A DNA stretch of 64,000 nt, from contig JAWKTX010000019.1 in assembly GCA_041398825.1 (NCBI GenBank), positions 1 to 64,000 of the forward strand, in the 5' to 3' direction. Below the pieces are notes generated by a model. The model did not search any database. It was not told the DNA's origin and was given only the letters and a program-made list of their open reading frames with translations. The DNA comes from Planctomycetaceae bacterium. GTDB taxonomy: Bacteria; Planctomycetota; Planctomycetia; Planctomycetales; Planctomycetaceae. Numbering within the stretch: position 1 is the stretch's first letter; each line of letters starts with the position of its first letter. This document shows positions 36,095 through 43,706 of the stretch, one piece after another. The translations under genes and the position numbers were made by a program.

Positions 36095-37312
36095 ATGCCC
36101 CGGTCAACCGGAAACAAGTCTGAACAGGACAACGAATTGCTGGACGTCGATTTTAAGGTCGAGTTCCGCCATCGCCTTCGATTCACGACTGATGTGCTTG
36201 GTGAAGACTGCAATACGCTGGTCGACGTCCTGCCTGCTTCCGAGGGCCAGCGCCCACGCGTTCAATTCTGGATCGATGAATTTGTTCTGGAAGCCAATCC
36301 CGACCTGAAGCAACAGATCCATGTTCTCGGCAGAACATTCGCGAATCAGATTCAGGTTTGCGGAAAACCTCAGGTGGTACCGGGCGGCGAAGCCGTCAAG
36401 AACGACGTCCACATCGTCGAACGGATGCTGAAGGTTTTCAACGAGGCGGATCTGGATCGCCGCAGCTACGTCGTGGTGATCGGTGGCGGAGCCGTTCTGG
36501 ATGCAGTTGGATTTGCCGCTGCCATCGCCCACCGTGGGATTCGCCTGGTGCGAATTCCCACGACCACTCTGGCACAGGCCGATTCCGGTATAGGCGTCAA
36601 GAATAGTATTAACCTGTTTCACAAGAAGAACTGGATCGGCACCTTTGCAGTGCCCTGGGCAGTCATCAACGATCGTCGGCTGCTGCAAACGCTCAGTGAT
36701 CGGGACTTCCGTTGTGGGTTCTCCGAAGCCGTCAAGGTTTCGCTTTTGAAGGATGCCGACTTCTTCCAGCGGATCTGCAGGGATGCCAGGGCCATCGCGG
36801 CAAGGGGCGCTGAATGCTGGCCAGTGATCGCGGATTCGGCAAAATGGCATCTCCGACACATCACCGCCGGGGGTGACCCATTTGAGATGCTGGAAGCGCG
36901 GCCACTGGATTTTGGCCACTGGTCGGCCCACAAACTTGAAACGATGACGGAGTTCGAACTCCGGCACGGCGAAGCGGTGGCCATTGGAGTTGCCGTGGAT
37001 ACGGTGTACTCCGGTCTTCGGCACGGATTACCCTCCGACTCTGTTGAACGCGTGCTGCAGTGCCTGAGCGATTTGAGACTCTTATTTCGCCATCCTGCGA
37101 TGAGCCGAACTGATGAACTTTTCGCAGGACTCGAAGAATTTCGCCAACACCTGGGTGGACGCCTGACTCTCACCATGCTTCAGGAACTCGGCAGGCCGAT
37201 CGATGTGCACGAAGTCGATCGAACGGCGATGAGGCAGGCCATTCAAACGGTCGCCGATCGGGTCTCCGCCGAAACCCGTCCCGCACCAGCGAATTTGCCG
37301 CGCGTCCTGTGA
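36095..37312 (+). CDS. EboD-like sugar-phosphate cyclase (3-dehydroquinate synthase superfamily)
   Basis: 405 residues from ATG 36095, which has AGGTGG at 9 nt; GTG 36080 is an alternative. The fold signatures are VVVIGGGAVLDAVGFAAAIAHRGI, RIPTTTLAQADSGIGVKNSINLFHKKN, FRCGFSEAVKVSLLKD, and the metal-ligand region DFGHWSAHKLE and RHGEAVAIG. The DFGHWSAHKLE wording fits the EboD branch rather than AroB, which usually has LNLGHTFGHA. The product is probably a cyclitol-like intermediate. No other ebo gene is adjacent. Confidence 0.75.
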   Translation: MPRSTGNKSEQDNELLDVDFKVEFRHRLRFTTDVLGEDCNTLVDVLPASEGQRPRVQFWIDEFVLEANPDLKQQIHVLGRTFANQIQVCGKPQVVPGGEAVKNDVHIVERMLKVFNEADLDRRSYVVVIGGGAVLDAVGFAAAIAHRGIRLVRIPTTTLAQADSGIGVKNSINLFHKKNWIGTFAVPWAVINDRRLLQTLSDRDFRCGFSEAVKVSLLKDADFFQRICRDARAIAARGAECWPVIADSAKWHLRHITAGGDPFEMLEARPLDFGHWSAHKLETMTEFELRHGEAVAIGVAVDTVYSGLRHGLPSDSVERVLQCLSDLRLLFRHPAMSRTDELFAGLEEFRQHLGGRLTLTMLQELGRPIDVHEVDRTAMRQAIQTVADRVSAETRPAPANLPRVL

Positions 37313-37470
37313 ATCAGGGACGTTCAGTGGATTCAACGGAACTGGGATGGTATGGTACCGAGCTTGATGGGAGGATCTTGTACGTTGGTCATCAATGACA
37401 GGATTGGCCTCCTCCAGTCCCGGGAGCCAAGGAAGCTCCGTTCCTGATTTGAAAGCGTGTTGGGTAGGCT

Positions 37471-38001
37471 ATGTCCAAAAGTCGTCTGTCGATGCGCCGC
37501 GAAATTGAAGCGGCCGAAGCCTCCGGAGTTGCGGAGACGAAGAAGAAGACCCGTAAAAAGGCGTCTGCAACCAAAGACGAAGGCACCGGCACCGCGAAAA
37601 AGAAGCGCGTGACGAAGCCTCGGACCCGACGTGCCAAAGAAGCGGCCCAGCGCCGCCGAATCGTTTGGGTCGTCTACAGCAGCACAATGCGGGAAGAAGG
37701 GCGTTTCCTTTTCTTCGAACGTGACAAAGCTGAGGAGCGATTGCAGCAACTTCTGGCAAAAGGCAAGCGTCGCTACTTTATCCAGCCCATCAAGGAAGTC
37801 CTGAATCCGGATGGGACTCCTGTGGTGCAGGTGGCCACGAGTGCGATCGACGATGATATGGACGATGAGGTCGCCGCTGTTTCGCCAGAGGCCGCAGAAG
37901 ATGATGTGGAAATTGATGCGGACCTGGATCTGGACGTAGATGCGGATGCCGACGATGCAGACAGTGGCGATGACGTAGAAGAAGAACCAGCTGACAGCTA
38001 A
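37471..38001 (+). CDS. Lys-rich/acidic two-domain protein
   Basis: 176 residues with three zones. Residues 1-65 are strongly basic (KKKTRKKASATK, AKKKRVTKPRTRRAK), resembling histone H1-like tails. Residues 66-110 form a compact ordered part (IVWVVYSSTMREEGRFLFFERDKAEERLQQLLAKG). Residues 125-176 are almost purely acidic (DADLDLDVDADADDAD). The basic arm suggests nucleic-acid binding. A short hairpin at 38037 ends the transcript. The function is unknown. Confidence 0.7.
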   Translation: MSKSRLSMRREIEAAEASGVAETKKKTRKKASATKDEGTGTAKKKRVTKPRTRRAKEAAQRRRIVWVVYSSTMREEGRFLFFERDKAEERLQQLLAKGKRRYFIQPIKEVLNPDGTPVVQVATSAIDDDMDDEVAAVSPEAAEDDVEIDADLDLDVDADADDADSGDDVEEEPADS

Positions 38002-38036
38002 CAACCGGCAAACTTGATCAGCCTGACAAAATCAAG

Positions 38037-38071
38037 CGGCACACACTAACTCTTTCGGTTACTGTGTGCCG
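38037..38071 (+). terminator. Hairpin after the Lys-rich gene
   Basis: Arms CGGCACACA / TGTGTGCCG, 36 bp after the stop. The T-run is weak (TTCGTGTGT), so this is a possible terminator or attenuator. Confidence 0.55.
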
Positions 38072-38128
38072 TTCGTGTGTCCAATCTCGGCGGAGCCGTC
38101 TATCGTTTGTTTCCTTCCGAGTGAACCC

Positions 38129-38734
38129 ATGACAAGCAGTTCCCAAGAACCCAGCGAAAGGGATTTCTCCTCGCTCCCCGGCCTCGACGGTTTGATTGCT
38201 CAGGTGCAGGGGGGAGATGAAGAGGCAGCAAAACGACTTCTGGATGAATTCGGGCCCCACATTATGCGCGTGGTCCGCCGTCGACTGAATCCGCGCCTCC
38301 GCGAACGCTACGATTCGCAGGACTTCACTCAGGCCGTTTGGGCGTCTTTCTTTGGTGATCTGCCAAGTGCAGGCAAGTTCACCAAAGCGAACGAATTGAT
38401 TCAGTTCCTGTGTCGTGTTGCCAGCAACAAGGTGATCGACGCAGGTCGAAGAGCAAAGGTACGTCGCGAGCAGCATATCGGCGACCAGGATAACGGTGAC
38501 GTACAACGGGATAATCGCCTGCAATTGGCAGAGCCCACTCCCAGCCAGCATGTCATGGCTCAGGAAAAGTGGGACAACTTGCTGCAGGACGAACCCGCGG
38601 CTGACCGCCAGCTCCTTCAAATGCGCCGGCAGGGACTGACGCAGCCGGAAATCGCGGAGCGACTGGGGATCTCTGAACGACAGGTCAGACGCGTGCTCAG
38701 CCGGCTATCCCGAAAGGCAAACCCGGAAGAGTAG
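38129..38734 (+). CDS. ECF-type sigma factor (planctomycete ECF/kinase type)
   Basis: 201 residues from ATG 38129. Sigma region 2 is seen in GGDEEAAKRLLDEFGPHIMRVVRRRL and SQDFTQAVWASFF. Region 4 is a helix-turn-helix, RRQGLTQPEIAERLGISERQVRRVLSRL. It recruits RNA polymerase to specific promoters. A Ser/Thr kinase gene starts 216 bp downstream on the same strand, the arrangement in which ECF factors are regulated by partner kinases in planctomycetes. No anti-sigma gene is adjacent. Confidence 0.85.
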   Translation: MTSSSQEPSERDFSSLPGLDGLIAQVQGGDEEAAKRLLDEFGPHIMRVVRRRLNPRLRERYDSQDFTQAVWASFFGDLPSAGKFTKANELIQFLCRVASNKVIDAGRRAKVRREQHIGDQDNGDVQRDNRLQLAEPTPSQHVMAQEKWDNLLQDEPAADRQLLQMRRQGLTQPEIAERLGISERQVRRVLSRLSRKANPEE

Positions 38735-38949
38735 GTAATCTTCGGAGGCAATCCTGATGGGTGGCCAGATCTGTTTGTGACTATCCTGTCAATTCGGAAT
38801 CTCCAGACATTATTGGGTTTTGTGTATGCATTTGGCTGAACAAGACAACAGTATAGATGGCCATCAAAGGAGCGGTATCGGGGCATGATGTTATTGTCCT
38901 GAATCTCCACTGAAGAGCCGCTTGCCATAGTTTCTGCCTGAGACATTCG

Positions 38950-41253
38950 TTGATGACGTCGCGCGAGTCAGACACATCAATCCAGCATTCACCGCCGCCC
39001 ACCGGCGGAACGCAGGAATTCGTGTCTCAGCTCATTCGAACGTTTCCTTCCGACAGAACGTTCTCTGCCCGCGAAATCGTCAACAGTTTTCCGCACCTGG
39101 CGGACCATCGATCCTGTCTGATCGATTTGGCCTACGAAGAATTCTGTCGACTTCGTGACGCCGGGGCGAAAGTCACGCCAACAGAATTCGCGGGCCGGTA
39201 TCGTGACATCGAGCAGTCGCTTCACCGAGTGATTGAGTTTGACCAGATCATCCATCAGCACCCCGAAGTCATCGAGTCGGTGCCGGACGATCACTGGCCA
39301 GTGGCAGGTGATTCATTTTGCGGGATGCAGTTGATCGAACAAATTGGCCGTGGGGTCCTGTCCCGGGTCTTCCTTGCCAAACAGGAACGACTCGGCAACA
39401 GGCGCGCGGTGGCAAAAGTTTGTGCCAGAGGCGAACAGGAAGCCAGTCTGCTTGGCAAGCTCAGTCATCCCGCCATTGCGACGGTTTATTCTATTGACTC
39501 AGATTCACAGACAGGTCTGTCTGTGATCTGCATGCCTTATCTCACGAGAGCCACTCTGCATCATGTGACGGAGGTTCTTCGGACGTCGGATCTGACCGGC
39601 AAGACCGCAGCCGATGTGGCGCAGACAATTCGGAAGATCAACGCGGACGACAGCTATCTGGACAAGGATTCCGGAGAAGCAACCGAAATGATCTCGTGGC
39701 CTTTCGCCCGGCTCATACTTCACTGGGGTGAGAGGCTTTCGTATGCACTGCAAACCGCGCACAGTACCGGTATCCTGCACTGCGATGTAAAACCCGGAAA
39801 CGTGCTGGTTCTGTCGGACCTTTCAGTGCAGCTCCTGGATTTTAACCTCGCGTCGACAACAACAGGGGGTGAACGGATCCTTGGCGGTACCATGCCGTAC
39901 ATGGCGAGCGAACAGCTTCAACTGATCATTGACTCCGGAAGCCGGCCCAGCGAAGGCGACGACGAAACAAATTCGCACGATCAGGGGGCATCGGCCGCGA
40001 CAGATGTCTACGGTCTGTGTGCCACGTTGTGGCATTCTTTGACCGGTAGTCCACCGTTTGGCGTTGGGCTTGATGGTGACAGGGTGGGCGGCGCGAAGAA
40101 CATTCTCGCGCAACAGCTCATCGGCGCGGATATCGACCACGCGTTGGCCTCGCATCCGGAAGTGCCTCGTGAAGTTTTCGAACTCCTGGCAGATGGCCTT
40201 CATGCGAATCCCGCGGCGCGGCCCGCGAGCGCAAATGAGTTGGCTCGTCGATTCGCAAGTCTGCAGGTTCAACTGTATCAAACTTCACCGCGCGAAAAGT
40301 CACCTCTGCGCAGAACCGTCCTCCTCACATCACTTGCACTGGCTGCCGCGTTGGCGCTGGTCGTCTTTGCCTACAGCTTTTCAAACCGAGCGACGGAACC
40401 CGGCTGGAGGAAAGCAGCACGACAGTCTCTGCAATCAGGCCGACTTGTCGAGTTTCAGGAATCGCTGCAGAGGCAATTAGCGTCCCATCCTGAGGACGCG
40501 GATCTCGCTTTCGAATTGTGCCTGAGTTATCTGCACCAACAGGAGTTTCGACGCGCCCACTCACTTATCAGTCAACTGATGACCGATGACGGCACATCAT
40601 CGTCCCACGCTGGGATTCGGTTTTGTCAGGCCTATCTGACCAGCCTGGAATTTGAACCACCTGCATCGGGCTACGTGAGTGGAAACTCGACTTCCAAAGA
40701 ACGGCACGACGTATTGCTCATGAAATCAGACCAGTTACTTGATGCGTGGCGTGAGGTTGCCACCACCGGTAACCCGGAAATCTCGTCTCTGGCACTCTTC
40801 AATGGTGCAGTCATCGCGACAGAATGTGGTGACTATCCAACGGCGCGATCTTTACTGTCACAGCTTCCAGAGGATTTCGATGTCCCCGGATTCCAGCGAG
40901 TCCAATCGACTCTGAATGTTCTGGAAGGCTCATCTACAGAATTGCCGGACCAGGGCGACTGTATCCGATTCAAATCTTATCCAACTTCCCAACTCAGCGA
41001 GGCTCAGACTCTTGCCGCCCTCGTTTGTCTCCTGTCCGTGAACGGCAGTGCCACGGTACGAGAAGTCGACCGATTCTTGTCCAATGTCGCCCCGGTCCAT
41101 ATTTCCAGACCAAGATTACGGCAGACCCTGCTCCGGAAATCTGTCTCCGGAAATCCGTCTTTGGTGAACGTTATCCTGAAGCACTCGCAGAGGGATGAGC
41201 CGCCCGTGAATTTTCTGGTTCACACCCTTGGCCTGCCGAATTCAGAGTTCTGA
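38950..41253 (+). CDS. Atypical Ser/Thr kinase with TM helix and TPR-like tail
   Basis: 767 residues. A helical N-terminus (residues 20-110) precedes the kinase domain: GRGVLSRV (133-140), VAKV with Lys156, HCDVKPGN (277-284, HRD changed to HCD), DFN at 297-299 in place of DFG, and MASEQ (318-322) in place of APE. A TM helix (VLLTSLALAAALALVVFAYSF, about 460-480) is followed by TPR-like helices (ADLAFELCLSYLHQQEFRRAHSLI). The changed DFG and HRD suggest weakened or altered catalysis. It probably signals with the ECF factor just upstream. Confidence 0.8.
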   Translation: MMTSRESDTSIQHSPPPTGGTQEFVSQLIRTFPSDRTFSAREIVNSFPHLADHRSCLIDLAYEEFCRLRDAGAKVTPTEFAGRYRDIEQSLHRVIEFDQIIHQHPEVIESVPDDHWPVAGDSFCGMQLIEQIGRGVLSRVFLAKQERLGNRRAVAKVCARGEQEASLLGKLSHPAIATVYSIDSDSQTGLSVICMPYLTRATLHHVTEVLRTSDLTGKTAADVAQTIRKINADDSYLDKDSGEATEMISWPFARLILHWGERLSYALQTAHSTGILHCDVKPGNVLVLSDLSVQLLDFNLASTTTGGERILGGTMPYMASEQLQLIIDSGSRPSEGDDETNSHDQGASAATDVYGLCATLWHSLTGSPPFGVGLDGDRVGGAKNILAQQLIGADIDHALASHPEVPREVFELLADGLHANPAARPASANELARRFASLQVQLYQTSPREKSPLRRTVLLTSLALAAALALVVFAYSFSNRATEPGWRKAARQSLQSGRLVEFQESLQRQLASHPEDADLAFELCLSYLHQQEFRRAHSLISQLMTDDGTSSSHAGIRFCQAYLTSLEFEPPASGYVSGNSTSKERHDVLLMKSDQLLDAWREVATTGNPEISSLALFNGAVIATECGDYPTARSLLSQLPEDFDVPGFQRVQSTLNVLEGSSTELPDQGDCIRFKSYPTSQLSEAQTLAALVCLLSVNGSATVREVDRFLSNVAPVHISRPRLRQTLLRKSVSGNPSLVNVILKHSQRDEPPVNFLVHTLGLPNSEF

Positions 41254-41471
41254 CTTGCGTGTTCAGACAAACTGCTATTCCAGCCCTGGATCATTCCAGC
41301 GGCATCATTTGGGTAGAGACCTGCGGGGGAAGCTGAATATTCAACCCAGGATTTCGAAAATAGTTGTCCGGTGTTCCAGGGGGGATGCGATTCTTCCTGT
41401 AACGGGGGAGTGGAAGCGACGCAGAACCCCGGATTTTGAGGTGCTTTCTCTACCATCGAAGGGAATCAACC

Positions 41472-41801
41472 ATGGCGCAGGCCTCCGATCTTACAGGGGA
41501 GTTCTCCACGTTTTTTGTCGGAGCGAACAAGGAAAGGGCGTTCGCCGGACACGACCATTTGGAACTTCGCCATGCCGAAACGGTGATCCGTCGAATGCTG
41601 CGATCATCCACAAGCGTGGCAGATCCGGTTCGCCAGCGGGTCCATGAAGCGGCGCGTATTCTCAACAAGGCGTTGGTGGAAACCGAATCCGTACGCCTTT
41701 CGGATGTCCACAGCATTGATACCAGACGACGTTATCGATCCACATCGTTCCGACTCGCCCGTCGTTTTCTCCGCCAGCTCTCAAGGCTCACACGAGCCTG
41801 A
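41472..41801 (+). CDS. Small basic conserved hypothetical protein
   Basis: 110 residues. AAGGGA lies upstream of ATG 41472. It is helical with a strongly basic C-terminus (RRRYRSTSFRLARRFLRQLSRLTRA). No known motif. Its transcript ends at the terminator at 41830. The role is unknown. Confidence 0.55.
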   Translation: MAQASDLTGEFSTFFVGANKERAFAGHDHLELRHAETVIRRMLRSSTSVADPVRQRVHEAARILNKALVETESVRLSDVHSIDTRRRYRSTSFRLARRFLRQLSRLTRA

Positions 41802-41829
41802 CACAGTCGATCGCTTCATTTTCCATAAG

Positions 41830-41857
41830 AGCCGAGCCCATAGGGTTCGGCTTTTTT
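41830..41857 (+). terminator. Rho-independent terminator
   Basis: Stem AGCCGAGCC / GGTTCGGCT (one G-T pair) followed by CTTTTTTG, 28 bp after the small basic gene. Confidence 0.85.
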
Positions 41858-42005
41858 GTTTGATAATGAACTGTTGGCGCATGGCCTGAGACCAGTGAAT
41901 GTCATCATCCTGCTCGCTATCATGCTGCCCGTTCTGGTGTTTGCCGGTGTGCATGGTAGCCCATGAAAACATCATCTCGTTTCTTCCCCGGAAAGTCCGA
42001 CTCTT

Positions 42006-42845
42006 GTGATTCCTCAACTCCTGGTTTCAGTTCGAAATCGTCAGGAAGCCGTCAACGCACTGGCGGGAGGGGCGCAGATTATTGATGTCAAAGAACCATC
42101 AAAGGGCCCGCTGGGAATGGCTGATGTGCCCACCATGATCGACGTGGCCGACGCGACATTGCGGTGGAATCAAGCCAACCGAACTGCCGTATCCACAAGC
42201 TTTGCGCTGGGAGAAATCGGGGACTGGGAGGGCATGGACCATCAGGAGTCCCGTTCAGCAGCGTTGGAGGATCATCGAAATTTGGTGAACGCCTTCCGGG
42301 AGGGTCGATTGGCCGGCGTGCTGCTGAAGGTCGGGACAAGTCGAGCTGGAGGGGAACACGTTCGTTCAAACGTTTTTCCAGAATCGCTGCTACCCTACGT
42401 TGCATCGCTAGAGAATCCGGTGGCGAATTGGATCGCGGTCGCCTACGCGGACTACACGCGATGTCAGGGGATCTGCCCCCTCAAGCTCGCGGAACGGGCT
42501 GTCACAAGTCCCGGCTGTGTTGGCCTGCTGATCGATACTTTTGTTAAGGACGGACAGGGGCTGCTGCGTTTTATGTCGCAGGAAGCTCTTCACGCAATCC
42601 GGAACATCACGAGCACGGCAAATCTCCGACTGGCACTTGCGGGACAAATCCAAACCTGTGACCTGCCTGCACTTTGCGGAATTGCACCGGATGTCATCGG
42701 GATTCGCGGGGCAGCCTGCGATTCGGGGGACCGAAAATCGGCCATCTCACAGATTCGGGTCCGCGATTTCCTCGAAGCCCTCGCAGCGACAAGGTGGTCA
42801 AGGCATCGGGAAGATGCTCAAAGCAATGTGAGTGGCCATCAGTAA
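42006..42845 (+). CDS. mfnB: (5-formylfuran-3-yl)methyl phosphate synthase (MfnB)-like
   Basis: 279 residues from GTG 42006. The DUF556/MfnB signature is clear at the start: LLVSVRNRQEAVNALAGGAQIIDVKEPSKGPLG, with Asp27 and Lys29 at the Schiff-base site, then GVLLKVG, AVAYADYTRCQGICP, LLIDTFVKDG and LRLALAGQI, the strand-by-strand markers of its TIM barrel. MfnB makes the furan precursor of methanofuran in methanogens. In planctomycetes and methylotrophs it occurs with the tetrahydromethanopterin C1 pathway. No other C1 gene is adjacent here. Confidence 0.8.
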   Translation: MIPQLLVSVRNRQEAVNALAGGAQIIDVKEPSKGPLGMADVPTMIDVADATLRWNQANRTAVSTSFALGEIGDWEGMDHQESRSAALEDHRNLVNAFREGRLAGVLLKVGTSRAGGEHVRSNVFPESLLPYVASLENPVANWIAVAYADYTRCQGICPLKLAERAVTSPGCVGLLIDTFVKDGQGLLRFMSQEALHAIRNITSTANLRLALAGQIQTCDLPALCGIAPDVIGIRGAACDSGDRKSAISQIRVRDFLEALAATRWSRHREDAQSNVSGHQ

Positions 42846-42850
42846 AAGGC

Positions 42851-42888
42851 CCGCAGGCTCGGGGCCGTGCATGCCCGGAAGCCTGCGG
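42851..42888. terminator. Bidirectional hairpin between convergent genes
   Basis: Arms CCGCAGGCT / AGCCTGCGG between mfnB (plus) and the TPR gene (minus). There is no strong T-run, so it is only a probable terminator. Confidence 0.5.
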
Positions 42889-42951
42889 CATCCATCCGCT
42901 TTCGCGATCCCGATTGAGCTCGGCAGCTCACAAGAGTGATCGCGGCGAGTT

Positions 42952-43293
42952 CTAGTGATGGTGTCCTGTGTTTCCGGAAAGGGCTCGAGCTTTCGCCATG
43001 GCGTCTTCTGCTTCCATAATCTTTCCACAGCGCTGGCAGATAATCGACAGCTGAGTGAATGAGAATGGGTCATTTGGATTCAGTTCGGTAACGCGTTGAG
43101 CATGTTTGAATGCCTCTTCAGGTTGTCCGATTTTCTGAAGATAGACCCCGAGCGCCATATGTGACTGGGCGTGGTCAGGATCTTCCGCCACGATGGCCTT
43201 GAGCTTTTCGACAGCTCCGGGCAGGTCTCCCTGATCTTTCAGCTTAACGGCCTCGTCATACTGCTTGTCTAAACTCGCACTGTTTTCCGACAT
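42952..43293 (-). CDS. Small TPR protein
   Basis: 113 residues from ATG 43293. Three tetratricopeptide units are visible: QYDEAVKLKDQGDLPGAVEKLKAIVAEDPDH, AQSHMALGVYLQKIGQPEEAFKHAQRVTELNPND and PFSFTQLSIICQRCGKIMEAEDAMAKARAL. The tail ends in HHH. Such proteins mediate protein-protein contacts. The longer frame upstream lacks TPR features and is not used. Confidence 0.8.
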   Translation of the reverse strand: MSENSASLDKQYDEAVKLKDQGDLPGAVEKLKAIVAEDPDHAQSHMALGVYLQKIGQPEEAFKHAQRVTELNPNDPFSFTQLSIICQRCGKIMEAEDAMAKARALSGNTGHHH

Positions 43294-43586
43294 CACTGCT
43301 CTCAATGAAAATTGAAGATTCGACTGGCAAACGACCGGGGCCGGGTTTTGACAGAAACCGCGCCCGGCCGCATTAACGCCGCAGACCCATCTCTTCCCGT
43401 CACGATTCTGGCGAAAACTCCCGGTCTGCTGGTCGTATCCTAGAAGGAACCATTGCAGACTCAATACCGTCGAGAAGTTTTCCAGGCTTCCAGTTTGTCA
43501 TTCACTCTGAAATCGGGATTTGAGTGTGACACGACGGGGCGAAGAGACCGGGCCACCTTCGGCGTGATCGAACCGGTCAATGCGAA

Positions 43587-43602
43587 TGTTCCACGTGGAA
43601 CG
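43587..43602. promoter_or_regulatory. parS-like ParB-binding site 1
   Basis: TGTTCCACGTGGAACG matches the palindrome TGTTCCACGTGGAACA at 15 of 16 positions. It is intergenic, upstream of the GT39 gene. Confidence 0.65.
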
Positions 43603-43706
43603 ACTGTCCTTCAAGCGAATGCCGTACTTCCAGGGACTTTGGCGAAGGCAAACCCATCGGTTTCCCTCCTGCATCGCGCGGTCTACCATATGCCTGCAGA
43701 GTTGAT

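Noticed and set aside
36104..37024. Minus-strand 306-codon frame opposite the cyclase
   Set aside because: The plus strand encodes the recognisable sugar-phosphate cyclase; the minus product has no motif.
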